A program made the position numbers and the translations under genes. This document shows, one piece after another, positions 10,601 to 27,530 of a DNA stretch of 64,000 nucleotides. The notes under the pieces were generated by a model, which had not been told where the DNA came from, searched no databases, and saw nothing but the letters and a program-made list of their open reading frames with translations. This DNA is from Neurospora tetraspora (lineage: Eukaryota; Ascomycota; Sordariomycetes; Sordariales; Sordariaceae). Position 1 is the stretch's first letter. The number at the start of each line of letters is the position of its first letter. Where the stretch lies: contig NW_026944384.1 in NCBI RefSeq assembly GCF_033439725.1, forward strand, positions 3,968,001 to 4,032,000, in the 5' to 3' direction.

Positions 10601-12723
10601 TTCCCTTTGGCATGGATAATGCTGATCATCCGACCATTCTCGCTCCCAGGAATAGCATAGCCACTCGAACCAAAGCCTGGTTGCCTGCTATTCTCTGCAG
10701 TGACAGCAAAAAATGTCTCGGGGCTATCGGTTTTATCCCCATCATGCAGAAACGGGTCAGGGCTAGAGTCTCTGATGGTTGCCGTCGATGCTGTATCCGC
10801 TTCGCTCCCAGTCTCGCTGGCTTGATCATGTGCTGAACCAGGACTGGGCATCCTCAAAGAGCGTTGGACGAAGTCGATCACCTTGACCGCTTCTGGGCTC
10901 TTATGCCTATGGATTAGCATATTCACCAAGCTCTCCACCGCCTCCAGATAGCTCGGTCGTTTCTTCACGGCTTGCGTCCAGTGGTGCTCGGCTTCATCAG
11001 GTCTGTTCATGGAGTAAAGTGTTGCTGCCATGTGGGAAATGGCTTCAACATGGCTTTCGTCAATGCTGAGCACCCGTCTAAACCACTCGAGTGCCTGATC
11101 GTAACGCTCGAGAGCGTAATGAAGGCACCCGCCAAGCAACATACCATCCACCCACTTCCACCCACTCTGCTCACACAGGTTTGACAACACATCCAAGGCA
11201 GTCTTGGCTGCGCCAGGAGGCGAGTTAAACTCATGTTGACGCTTAGGCAGTTTGGCCTGATAGTAATGCCCTTGTGAGCCAGGCTTTGGATAGCTGTTGA
11301 CACTGTCAAGATAGAGTGAGTGAAGATTAGAGTGGCCGGAGGTATAACTCAGAGGCCGCGAGGCAGCGTCGTTTTGGTTCGAGTGCTGGGGATAGCCACC
11401 GGTTGCGTCAGGACGCGTGGAAGGGGCGGAGAATTGGGGACTCAAAAGAGTAAGTGTCCTGGGCGGTCTCGGATAGGCAATCCGGTGCCCACTTCCAGGC
11501 TTAGTCGCCTCGCAACGATGTAGGTGATTCAAATATAGGACTAGATCGTTATATGCCTTGTGGGCTAAATGTAATGCCCGATCTTTGAAGTGAGCTGGCG
11601 ACGAGGGCTCCCCGATGCCTTCTCGAGAGCTGCCGCCTGGTTTTGAGTTCATATACTGATTGTTACCGCCGACATATGTGGCATGTGGCGTGAAATGTAC
11701 TTGACCATAGCGTGAGAAGCCATCATCGAGAGGGTAGGCTGAAAACGGCAATCTGAGCGAGTGTGCTTGACCCGGCCCGTAGACTTGAGGAAGACTCTGC
11801 TGGATAGCCGAGTTCGGGGGGACGAAAGCGCTGTCAACGACCGCACCTGGTTGTGCGTAATTACTCCCTAGACTGAACGAGTTTCGAAAGTCAGGAAAGA
11901 CACCGTCTCTGTATACCGCAGGTTGTGGGAGCGCCGCGGGACTGTACACTCCTGGAGTCATGGACTGGTTGTAATAGCCAGGCCCCAGAAGTGGTTGCAG
12001 ATTGGACACGGTATGATGACCAAACTGGGGGATGGGCGGCGCAAGGAGGTTGCAATCTGCTGCACCAAAACCTTGCCCCACGTTTGGCGGACCAGCTCCC
12101 CAGCCCAGCGGTGTTACGGGGCCCGACTTGAGCGAAAGCGTCTCAGCAGCCGAAGCGAGGCTTCCTGGGGTCAGTGGGACAGAATACGGCCAGGAACCGG
12201 CGGGTACGGAATGCTGAAGATTGCTGGACGTTGAGGAGCCAGAGAGCCCAGGATCGACAGTGCCGAGAAAGAGCCTTGATGGGCCTGGAAGGGCCATCTG
12301 CTTCAAGGGAGGTGGCCCGGATGCCAGGTGTGTCAGTGAGCCATCGTAACCATTGTCGATAGTTCCTCTCGGAGTTTTTCGTCGGAGTGAGTGTTCGGCG
12401 CTGTGGTCTGGTGCGTGGGATCGGTGAAAGGTGGTCGTGATGCGGTGCAAGGTGGGCTGGGTGCTGCGAGAAGGGAACGACCGGGGTGTCGCGATCAAGT
12501 TGCTAAGATGGTGTTCATGGAGGTTCGACGGCGGTTGGTGGCTTTGTTGGTGGCCTTGTTGGTGGCCTTGTTGGTGCCCTTGATGCCCTTGTTGGTAGTG
12601 CGAAAAGCCCTGATGGTGAGTGAAGTAGTCTTGTCCGTGCGAGTGCCCATGTTGTGCTTGAAAGGAGCCGCGATGGTCGAACGATGGCGGCACCATACGG
12701 TGCATCTGGACCAGATGTGTCAT
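7681..12723 (-). CDS. O-GlcNAc transferase-like protein (GT41, TPR repeats)
   Basis: This is a predicted UDP-GlcNAc:peptide glycosyltransferase of CAZy family GT41, which modifies Ser/Thr of nuclear and cytosolic proteins. I start it at the first ATG of the open frame (12723); the frame extends upstream to 12822 only through non-ATG codons. An intron of 69 nt without stops (8383-8451, GTACGT...ACTAAC...CAACAG) interrupts the catalytic domain, giving about 1657 residues. The N-terminal 500 residues are low complexity, with a His/Gln repeat near residue 45. TPR units lie at about 520-600 and 900-995. The catalytic half begins near 1200 with NIGYVSSDFNNHPLAHLMQS, followed by DGIHILVNLNGYTRGARNE and RPAPIQMAFMGFAGT. 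The C-terminal part has NFNQLYK joined over the intron to IDPTTFRTW, then LFLDTPECNAHTTAADVLW. These match the UDP-binding motifs of animal OGT. The family call is firm; activity in this fungus is inferred. Confidence 0.9.
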   Translation of the reverse strand: MTHLVQMHRMVPPSFDHRGSFQAQHGHSHGQDYFTHHQGFSHYQQGHQGHQQGHQQGHQQSHQPPSNLHEHHLSNLIATPRSFPSRSTQPTLHRITTTFHRSHAPDHSAEHSLRRKTPRGTIDNGYDGSLTHLASGPPPLKQMALPGPSRLFLGTVDPGLSGSSTSSNLQHSVPAGSWPYSVPLTPGSLASAAETLSLKSGPVTPLGWGAGPPNVGQGFGAADCNLLAPPIPQFGHHTVSNLQPLLGPGYYNQSMTPGVYSPAALPQPAVYRDGVFPDFRNSFSLGSNYAQPGAVVDSAFVPPNSAIQQSLPQVYGPGQAHSLRLPFSAYPLDDGFSRYGQVHFTPHATYVGGNNQYMNSKPGGSSREGIGEPSSPAHFKDRALHLAHKAYNDLVLYLNHLHRCEATKPGSGHRIAYPRPPRTLTLLSPQFSAPSTRPDATGGYPQHSNQNDAASRPLSYTSGHSNLHSLYLDSVNSYPKPGSQGHYYQAKLPKRQHEFNSPPGAAKTALDVLSNLCEQSGWKWVDGMLLGGCLHYALERYDQALEWFRRVLSIDESHVEAISHMAATLYSMNRPDEAEHHWTQAVKKRPSYLEAVESLVNMLIHRHKSPEAVKVIDFVQRSLRMPSPGSAHDQASETGSEADTASTATIRDSSPDPFLHDGDKTDSPETFFAVTAENSRQPGFGSSGYAIPGSENGRMISIIHAKGNILYSLKNIDGASKAFEEAVLISAGRQVKGLRSLIRLIQSVLNPGSGGMVSLQNPTRKNLSAPLLLPPERAKHTAKLVFAASGGHLPGLQYVVSSSQRRSAVSTTSNALLSLAKILQDAMSNGGSGAGVSQQSPSVGDILALYYLSLSLQESPSTANNVGILLASVQLTASQQVSVPDASTAATIPGIVPGSGLALALAYYQYGLTLDPKHVHLHTNLGSLLKDIGQLDLAISMYEKAVACDGTFDIALTNLANAVKDRGRTNDAIIYYKRAVTSNPDFAEAVCGLSTALNSVCDWRGRGGVLLANGRYDRWHIGEDGMLEDVTKQGKGSGLMQRVVDIVAQQLREASAWGCGVLQEQSAMQLMAYLRTARAAIADGSLDLDAELRKWSGRSWEGSRVLRLIERATRATMRRWYRDRYINGQESASGYARPRLPATLTVPIAPTVLPFHTFTCPLTAKDVRMISQRNALRISCSTLRSSWIPATVYEPPRPPNPQLNIGYVSSDFNNHPLAHLMQSVFGFHDNTRVRAFCYATTASDKSIHRQQIEREAPVFRDVSTWSSDRLVQQIVADGIHILVNLNGYTRGARNEVFAARPAPIQMAFMGFAGTLGAEWCDYLLADTTSVPPSTLRPHRNNLSLEDVFRDEADAEAEDWVYSENLIYCKDTFFCCDHKQSGDGSDERGMTWEEEQRRRWNMRKMLFPNLPDDRIILGNFNQLYKVRVLHSAEEIACAAPLTNALVQQIDPTTFRTWLRILAHVPKAVLWLLRFPELGENNLRRTAKLWAGDEVASRIIFTDVAPKQQHIARARVCDLFLDTPECNAHTTAADVLWSSTPLLTLPRYEYKMCSRMAASILKGALPKSEAGRQAAEDLIAGDDYEYENRAIKLANGLTYELVVDGFPMPGNNGAGGAGGHGGYRASYYGKPVGRLAELRKLLWESKWTCALFDTRRWVRDLEDAYEQAWQRWVDGVGGDIYL

Positions 12724-15700
12724 TGTATCATCTAACGACGGCCAGACCGAACGCGTGTAAACCTTGCGAAAGCTGATCAGGATTGGTAAGTAACTGGAGA
12801 TGGAGAACGAAAACAGGTCCAAGGATGGGTATAGAACTCCGGGTTAAGCAGGTGATGGAATCATGGAAAACATGCGAGACTAGAAAGGAGTGACGGGAAG
12901 TTGAGCTGGCGAAGAGCTTGAAGCCTGTCGAGTTGGATCAGGCCGAATACTTGGTTGCTCGCCGGTCAACGCATCCTGAGAATGTTGGTGATGGTGATTT
13001 AACGAGCGGCCATCCAGAACTCGAACGTCAACGAATCGGTCGGACCAGGCGCAAGACCCGTTATCATCTGATACCAGCGGTGATGCTGAGATGAGGGTTT
13101 CTGTTTCGTTTGGCCCCAAGTCCTGTCTTCCTTCTTCTCACCTTTCCGCTTGTCCAAACTCCCGTCAAGAACAGCCCCGCACGTGGGGGGTCTTCTCGCA
13201 CAGCGCGAAGCAAAATTCTGTGATGAACCGTGATGGCCAAGCAACCAGCAATCCTTGGCCAATCAACCAGCCCCGATTGCCGGTGCCAGCACCTTGCGCG
13301 CCCGTGCCAGAGGCCGAGAGATAAAGACAGACGACAGCGCCGAGTAGGGCGTGAGGTTCTTAAACGCGAATTAACGGTCTGAGTGCGGTGCGGATGTGGG
13401 TGCGGGTGCGGGGACCTTGGGCGAGCGGGAGCGAACAAGTGTGGATCAGGTCTGACAGCGGCGACGACGTCCAAAGATACGTATAAACGGAGACGGCGAG
13501 GACGGGGCTCGAACTCGGGACTCCGGACTCGAAATGTAGAAGTAGCGCCGGAAGGTGGAGCAATCTGGTCCGGATATCTGACGCGCGTACTGTGTGTCGA
13601 TTCGTACTGCAGGGCACTTGCGGCCGACACTGACTGCGGCCCGTTGGACAGCGAATTTCCTGCAATGTTGAGGTAAGTATTGGGAGAGAGATCGGATGGA
13701 GGCGATTGCAGGAGGAAGCGGTTTGAAGGTCGGTTTTGCAGTTCAGTTTGTTGCAGCAGGAGAAGTTGAGGTGTGAGTTCTGTTGGAGGTGTCGACCGGA
13801 GTTGGTTCCTTAACTCCACTGCATTTACAATTGAAGATTGGAAGGACCAGCCCGGTCTTCATGTGCCTGCCGTGCTGCCCTACCCTATACGCGGCAAGAG
13901 CCAATGTCTGATATTGTCGATCCAGTAAAGCGGCCGAAGAGCAAAGAAGGCACAAGAGCGACCAAGAGGCACCAGAAGACATCAGGCGGTGCCCGGGCAC
14001 ATTCGCACCTGCGGCCTACCAACGGAACCACACGGAACCTCCCTGCCTGGCTCGCCTGGGACGCTATCAGCCCGGGGGCCCTGCTGTCCGCCTTCTGCAC
14101 CCCTGTCGCCTTCCACTTAGCCCCCCGGTTTGGCGTGCTCCAGTGGGAAGGAACCTGCGACTAGAGGGGGCGGGGCGTGGGGGACGCTAATTAGCTGGTC
14201 AGGAACAATATCTGCGACATCATGCATATTCGGCCATAATTCTCTCAACACACTACTGTACGGTTCAAATAATGAGGGCGTGTCCTGTAAATGTGTCTAT
14301 CGAGAGTCTTTACAATTGACTACCTTAGGCACAGACTTCAAGACGCATGTACACGCGGACACAGTCGAAGCACCTTCACATCCAGTACCACCACCATCAC
14401 TCATTTCAGCATCAGCAACGGAAAAGCCGTCACCAATAGAGCGCCATGCGAGACGTATGCAGCCTTCCAACAGGCAACATGAGGTGGGAAACAGGGTTGC
14501 ACTCTGCATCTTGTCACTCCATCTGATTTGCCTCTCCATTGGTGGCCTGGCCCGCCCAGCAACTGCGCCCACTACCCAGAGCGACTACAAGAAGAGGTAT
14601 CTCTCCTGCTCTCGTTCAACTAACACGACATGAGCAGCAGCAATCCCTAGTAACCCTACGGGCGTGAAGCCGTGAACATCGTCCTTGATGAGACCAAAAG
14701 GGTCCTCTCGGTTCTCCCCTCTCCTCTCTCTCCCCTCCAAAGCTACCCAACCCAACCCCTTCTGCCTCTGATTGTCATCAGCAAAATGCTGACCGGGAAC
14801 AGGGGAGAAGGATCGAAGCAGCATGGCCGGGCGGACGGACTCCCCGCCAGAGAAAAGGGTTCCATATTGTGGACAGGTACCCCGTAATCATCCTCATCTT
14901 TTACATAAGTACCTCCGCTTCGTTTTACCACTTGTTATGCCCATCGTCCCCGGTCACACGAGACATCGGCCGTTGTATGCAACTGCTCCCAATGACTGCG
15001 GCGATCCGCATGGCTATTTTCATCCATGAGCCACCACCGGAACCAAGGAAAGATTCAGAACATCAGGAAGTCCACCAGAAGCTTTGAGCTTGTCACTCCA
15101 GTCACCCGCAAGAAGGGCAAAGCCGAGATGCTACTGGCTCAAAATCCCTCGATAGAGGGTGAGCCTTGCGCGAGCTCTCGCATACTCCCAAAGAAACCTG
15201 CATCTTCTTCCTTTTTCTCCCCGTCATCGACATTTGACAGGCTAGCCCACCACTTCCATCACAACGCTAGATCTTTCTCGGCACCTCGGCAGCCCCTAAT
15301 GAGCTTGCCCCTTGGCGCCCTGTGGCGCCCTGGATCTGCTGAATGGATGGAGCCGTGGGAACCAAATCCAACATGGTGCAGCACGTCTATCACATTCGCT
15401 TCTCTTCTCATTGCCCATTATCGGATGACTTGGAGGGAGTCATGCTTGCTTATTCTCCTCGATTAACCATCACCGCCATTGCCGATTGAGTTGCTTTCGC
15501 CGCACCAAAACATGCTTCTGCTTCGCTGCCCCTTCCGAAGAGATGCCTTGGAGTAAGCAGCGGCAAAAAGAAACAACCTCTTGCTGAAACAACGAAAAAT
15601 GTGAGCTCAGCTGTCTCAGGCCTTACGATACCCCTCCTCCCCCACCTTTCTGGTCAGATCTTGGTGGGTTTGGCAAGAAAGGGTGGTCCGGTCACATAAC

Positions 15701-18700
15701 CGGACCCGGCGGTGGTGTCCTGGGCTGCAGCCAGCCAACGGTGGCCAAGAGCCCGGGGTCCATATTCAGCGGGCGCGCAACCGACATGTGTCACACACAT
15801 ATACACGAGGCGCAGATGAACAGCCAAGTCGGATCTTTACACAGGCGGACAGGCTTGTGACATGAGAGTAACTTCTCAAGTATCCCGTTGCTGCCGCCAT
15901 TTTGTTCAGTCAAGAAAGAAATTCCACCGGCCATATCACCTTTTCAACCGGATGAATCGCTGACATCAACAGGTACTTTCATTTCATGAGAACTTCCCTG
16001 GACCAGCTGAACGAGTTCCGAGCGATCAAACGCCCCTTTCACCACGGATTCATCCGAAGTTGCCTGATGAGCTGGCCGTTTGATGAGATTCAACACCTGT
16101 TGGACAGTCCAGGGCTCTTGATGAACTTCGCTTCTCGTTTCTGGGTTTCTTCCCTGTTTGGAAGATAGTAAGCGTGGGTACTTCTTCCCGCCTCACCTCT
16201 CAGGAACGTTTCGTTATACAGGGCGGACCACCGAAGTTATTACGTGCCGCACACGTTTGAGACGACTCACAATGCTGTACCACCAGAGCTAAGCAGTGTA
16301 TATATGGCAAGCCAACTTAATCTTGCCTACATAGCACGGCGATACCTACACCCACCTGCCGACATACATTGCTACCGAGTACTACCCATAGATGGAAGTA
16401 AGCTGCTGCGCATACATACATCTATAGCCACACACAATGTGTGATCCGGATTCTCACTGGTAGGTATCACACAGCCGCAATGCGGGCAATCTAAAACATC
16501 AGGACGAGTGGACGGTCAAGTCACTTACCCTACCGTCGCTACCAATGTCCCAATATTCCAAGAATCCGAATCCCTATGTTCTATCCAGCGGTGGGGGCCA
16601 TGAGATATGATGATTCAAAACGAAACAATCATCAAGTTATATGAGATTCACATCGACAAAGGCCGAAATGTTTTGTTCATAGGTACCTTGTCCACGAGAG
16701 AGAAAACATGCCTGGATGAAACAGACAGGCAGTTTTGTTTCTCCCAGTCAGCGAAAGGATGTAGGTGTAGACATATAAGTCCTAAACATCGAAACAGTCG
16801 TTCACGAGAAACAAGATATCATGGGGGGGGGAAACACTTGTTATGTATAATAACACACAAAGCCCATCATCCTTCGGTTACTTGTAAAAAGCAAAGGTAA
16901 GGTTCCTTTACGTAGAAAAGACAGACGTTGGTTGTCCTTGGGCAATGATATATGAGGATATATATATGTCATACAGCGAGTCCAGTGTATAAAAGCCAAT
17001 TCTCAGAGGCACATGAAACACATAAAAGGAAAAGAAAAAAAACACAAGACATACAGACTTCTGCCCAGGTACCCACACTAATGAGAGTTTGAGTCCAAAA
17101 GAAGGTTTCAATGCAAGTTACTTACTTGATGGTGACATATACAAGACTGCCCCGGTAGATTGATTGTATCCCAATTCCCAAACAAATGTGCGGTTACCTA
17201 TCATGCTTTGATCACCCGGACCATAACACCCCAACCAATTTGACACCGGTCACGACGGAATCCCGTTGTCCTATCCTTCCTTCCCTTTCCCTCCACTCCC
17301 TTCCTGCTTCGTTTAATACGTTCGACAAGAAACAATTCCATAAACCACGAAATGCTACTACGACCATCACAGCCATCTCCTCCAAACCTTAAATGATTTT
17401 TAGAGATACTATATCACCTACCTAACAAAATCCTCGTCGGTCAGGAGGACCCTATGTTGCATTGAGGATTGATATACATCTACGGATAAGCGACGCCTCA
17501 AATACACATTTACATGGCATGGCACGGCATGGCACGGCATGGCATGGCATCACGTATGTATGTTCGCATTGCATACCTACCTATATATACCTTATCTATT
17601 TCTCATTCTCGTACATTGCCAGTGCATGTATCGTACCGTAGGTACCAGGACAGACAGTTGAAAACAGGTCCAATCATGCATGCGTGGTTCTAGCGGCGTG
17701 GTGAACTTGAAGAGCAGACAGACAGAATTAAGCGGATGACGATGTTAAAACGGACAGGTAGAGATGTATAGTATAGTGAAGAATTACGATGACCGAGCGA
17801 ACCTTAGATTATACAGTACAACTAGTGAAAAAGGAGTTTGTGATCGAGGTGAAGTGACATGGAAGTGCCGGTATAAACATGCTCGAAGAGAGCGGGATAG
17901 TGCCTGCCAGTGTTCGGATACTCAACCTTGGGGTACCTGTTGGCCGATGTAGCTGTTGGCTTTGAGAACAACACTTACTGATTCCTCATTCCGCATCAAA
18001 CAAGAGTGGGTTGTGAAGACTGGACTACAAGTGAGCAAGAAAATTGCTAGGAAAAGGACTGGGAGGATCTGAGCTGGTGATGGCCTGGTCTGTAGATGCT
18101 GGGCACGATAGGCAGGAACCAAGGGGCACACCGGGGAACGGGCGGGTGCCGTCTTGCCATCAAGACAAAACCGATTCGGACTGCACAACGGTTCAAGAAC
18201 GGGACGGCATAAAGATGCACCATGGTTGTGTGTCTATCCCCTGATATGGTACCGAAGCTCGCGAAGACAAGCACTTCCTGCAGCTACCTTGATGTTGAAC
18301 AGAGGTTGGAATATCAACCTAGTTCATCACCAAAGAAGTACGGTAGTCATTACCGCCGTCACACCCCCAGATTGTTTATCCCGTTGTCACAGCTAAAGGC
18401 ATTGGGCCCGAACTTCTTTAAAAACATTCTTCTATTTGCTATCTCGGTTTCGACATAATCGCTTGTCGGAGAAATCATCGTATGTGGAATAAATCGATCG
18501 GCAGGGCGACAAACAGACATGGGCGAGAGGAGATGTAGACCTAAATGATGGACCTCGACCTTCCACAGCAAAAGCCAACGGAACCCGTGGTGAGTAATAG
18601 GACATTTTAATCTTCCTGAATTGAAAAGAATAAAACCGGGAGTGACCATGGAGAAGGAGTCAAACTCGGGTGAACTTCAGGGACCGCATAGTCAGTTGGG

Positions 18701-18997
18701 GGCAGAAACATATCACACACAAAATCGAGGGGGGATGGTTGGAGGCAATGGGTAGGGGTTCGGCGCTGCGCTTATTCCTCGAGTGTCTCGCAAACCTAGA
18801 TACCGTGTCCAAGTGTCGTAATGGACGGCTGTATACAAAGTGCACACATCATAAAGGCGAGGAACACGACGGCTCGGCCTTCAAATCGTCTTTGGTGATT
18901 TTTGATTTGCCGTCGTTTGGCAAGCCTGATCGTAAAGCAAGCCCTGAACTCCTAAACACATGCCAAGAATCCCAATCCGACCTTTTGTGGCCGACAT
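12724..18997. other. 6.3 kb intergenic region
   Basis: No gene is supported here. The right-to-left gene at 7681-12723 starts at the left edge, so 12724 to about 13800 probably contains its promoter and 5' UTR. The remainder holds only short open frames with no recognisable motif. A 5-bp tandem repeat at 17516-17550 and short homopolymers are the only structure noticed. A tRNA T-arm-like string near 13500-13525 was examined and rejected. The right end probably includes the 3' UTR of RPL12. Confidence 0.55.
17516..17550. repeat. GGCAT/GGCAC tandem repeat, 7 units
   Basis: Seven consecutive 5-bp units, GGCAT or GGCAC, occupy 35 bases in the intergenic region upstream of RPL12's 3' end. A shorter run of the same GGCAT unit appears around 34180. 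Confidence 0.9.
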
Positions 18998-19878
<881 letters not shown>

Positions 19879-20443
19879 GGTGACGGCTGGTGATTGTCAA
19901 GATGCACTTGGATGGTGTTCGTGGGAAGGAGGAGACCGTACCGAGGATCCAAGACAACAACGAAATCGAAAAAATCCCAATTGTGGGATCTGAACCTGCC
20001 TGCCCTAAGATTTTGGCTGTGTGTGGCTGGTGCTTTTGGCGGGGTACCAGCCACAAAATGACAGCTTTCAGCCACAATCCATCCCGTTTCATGCTTCGGT
20101 TAGCGCCGTGCTGCAACCGCTACGTTCGCCTGCCAACACCTGCCAAACCAGGGAAAACAACCCCCTGAATCTGAATGGGGACAGAAGGCCAAGGCCTCCA
20201 ATCTGCCGCCCAGAAAACCACAACGACATCCCATCGGTGGCAAAACTCCAAATGGGACTGGAGATGGAAAAGAACAGCGCACTGGATTCATATTAATGAT
20301 GGGATCTATTTTTGTGCTCGTATAAGTCCACATAAAACTAACGCTAGATAATTCCAACAAAGTCGTCCACCGCTTCCGGGGCTTGCATTCAACTTCTTCA
20401 CCCACTTCCAACAGCTCACTCGGTCTGTCCACTGCTCTCACAT
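19879..20443. other. RPL12-SEC23 spacer
   Basis: This 565 bp lies between two genes transcribed in the same direction. It should contain the RPL12 promoter and 5' leader and the SEC23 3' UTR. No open frame with a recognisable motif was seen. Confidence 0.5.
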
Positions 20444-24971
<4,528 letters not shown>

Positions 24972-27157
24972 ATGGTCAGGAGGTCGACTCCCGTTTTATG
25001 GTGTGTAATACAGCCATGGATTTGCCAGGCGGCTAGCATTACCACCCTCCCCAAGCCAGATGATTCAGTCGTCCTTCCACGGCAGGTCAACGGTGACGTG
25101 AGTTCCTCGACATTTCTGCGCAGAGGCTATCATACGTGTGAGCATTGCCGTCATTGTCTTTTTCCTCAGTACACCATGACCATTGGGCTAATTGAACCAA
25201 AGCCGCGGTTTTGGACGGGCGAGTGTACATTGACGGCGGCGAGGTTTCGTATTACAGCGGTACCAACATCAACTTTCAATACTGTAAGACTACTCACAAA
25301 CAAATCGTCGAGCTTACAACACCATTCTAACTCTACCCTAGCCAACTCGTTGCTTTCTATCGATTTAACCGAGGACTGGACAAGTGATTCAGTCCGGTTC
25401 GACTCAACATCCAAACCGTCTGGTGCCGCCAACCTCGATGGCGGAGGAATCTGGGTAGACGAGACGGAAGGTGTCCTATACACGGGATTCGCTGGCACCA
25501 AGTCGAATTTTGGAGACAACGCCAATCAGCCTCAAGGCCTATGGTCATTCAAGCCGGATGGTAAAGGAGGCGGAACCTGGCAAAACCTGAACAGCACTGC
25601 GGACAAGACATTTACGGAAAAACCGAGACCGTTCAAGGGCAAAGTAGCCAGTGGCAATGGCGTTGGTTACTTCCTCGGAGGTACGCAAGCTTTTTTTTCC
25701 CCGACCTCGAAGACTTCTTTGTAAGTGATCCGTGAAGCTGACCTCGATCAACAGGCTTAGATGGGTGGGGCACCAATGAATCAGACTTCCGCTCGGGACC
25801 GGTGAGTGGCCTTCTCACGTACGACTTCGCGTCGAAGAAGGCCATCAACACATCCGTCTCCCTTGCTTCCACCCAAGGATCGGAGCAATTTGGCAGTATG
25901 CTCTACGTGCCCAACTTTGGCAAAAAGGGAATCCTGGTTTCCGTGGGAGGCCTCATAGGGAGCTTACCGACAGCCCGAGCCGATGACAATGACAAGCTGG
26001 GCTCCATGGACAGCGCACGCATCTTCGACATTGACAGCAATGCTTGGTTCGAACAAAGCACATCGGGCACCTCGCCCGCGCCAAGGCAGGAATATTGTAT
26101 GGCAGGAGTGGCATCGGACAACCAGACCTACGAGATCCTCATCTACGCCGGCTGGGGTCGCAATCTGGGCGCCGTATCTGTACCCTTCGACGATGCCTAC
26201 GTGCTCACCCTGCCCGGGTTTTACTGGACCAAAGCTCCCTACACGGCACGGAATCCCAGACACGCGCTCAGCTGCAACGGGGTCGGTGGTGGTCAGATCA
26301 TAACAATCGGAGGCGTCGACACTACTAGAGAAGGACCCGACACATTGTATAAGGGGGTTTTCACGACCAGCGATCCCTTCCCACAAGGCATCGCGGTGTT
26401 TGATCTCGCTACCTTGAAGATCACAGACACTTACACAGCGAACCGAACCTCGTACTCGCCTGCCCCTGCGATTCAGTCGTTCTATAACGACAAGTAAGTG
26501 ACCTTTAACACCCCACCGGAAAACATAGCAAAACAAAGCAGAATAAATCACTAACCACCTCTCCCTTCCACCACAAATAGAGGCCGAAAACCCGAGTCCG
26601 GCTTCACCAACAGCCAACTAGAGTCCGTCTTTGCCAACCAAAATTTTAAAGCCACCAACAATAGCGACGCCTCCTCGCCCCCGACTCCCTCAGACTCCTC
26701 CTCACCATCGCCCTCCGGCTCAACAGACCCCTCCAGCAGCAGCGGAAGCAAAAGCAGCAGCAGCAGCAGCAAGGCAGGGCCCATCGCCGGCGGCGTGGTA
26801 GGCGGCGTCGCAGCCATTGCCGCGGGGATAGCGCTGGGCTATTTCCTCGCTCGCCGACGTACTACTAAGAAAAAGGGACTGTCTGAAGAAGGGGAACACC
26901 AAGAGCAACAACAGCAGCAACAACAACAATCGCCGCAGCAGGGACAACAGCAAGTACAACAGGAAACCAAGTGGCAGCCGGGGGGTTACGAACCTTATCC
27001 TGGTGGTGGTGCTCCTGTTGAGGCGCCGTATACTGATGGTACTGGGAATGGATACAGCGGGGATGGATTGTACCAGCATCAGCAGGTTCATGAGCTTTCA
27101 CCGCATCATGTTGTTCATGAGATGCCGGAGAGGCGGAATGTTAGTGAGATGCCTTGA
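24972..27157 (+). CDS. Kelch/beta-propeller single-pass membrane protein
   Basis: A predicted secretory-pathway protein with an extracellular kelch-like beta-propeller and one membrane anchor. Function unknown. Inferred exons are 24972-25137, 25203-25283, 25342-25680, 25755-26493 and 26581-27157, giving 633 aa. Splicing produces a continuous start, YHTSAVLDGRVYIDGGEVSY, and later FLGGLDGWGTNESD. Several blades end in GG motifs, such as VYIDGGE, LVSVGGLIG and IITIGGVDTT. Many N-X-S/T sequons occur. After a Ser/Pro-rich linker, a hydrophobic segment (about residues 507-532, GPIAGGVVGGVAAIAAGIAL) is followed by RRRTTKKK and a polyglutamine-rich cytoplasmic tail. The N-terminal 20 residues are a weak signal peptide, so the true start could involve an upstream exon. 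The first intron (65 nt) has an unusual AAAG acceptor and is the least certain. The gene converges on the MAPEG gene, 373 bp away. Confidence 0.8.
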
Positions 27158-27530
27158 GATTTATGGTGGTGACGGTGAAAGGATGGATGGTGGTCAACAT
27201 GACGAAATTAGATGAGACGAGTAATGGTGCGCTATGTAAGGGGACGGACGCTATATCACCTATTTTTTTGGTTATACCCTTTTTCATTCTTTGACGAAGA
27301 ACTTAAATGGAGATAGACGTTGATTCGATAAATTGGGGGTTATCCCTTCAAATGAAACGAGTAGACACACATAAAATGGTGAACCGAGTGGTTGGTTATT
27401 CACAACATAGGTGACTGGCTACTGTTGCATTTCCTGTTTCTATTTCCACTTTTATCTGGATGTCTTTTTTTTCTACTTCAAGCCCCCCCCATCCTCCATT
27501 CTCACCACCTCACTCACACCTCCGCTCCAT

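Noticed and set aside
13500-13525. tRNA T-arm-like string on the minus strand (GAGTTCGAGCCCC)
   Set aside because: The T-stem does not pair (CCGAG against CCCGT), and no matching acceptor, D or anticodon stems were found upstream.
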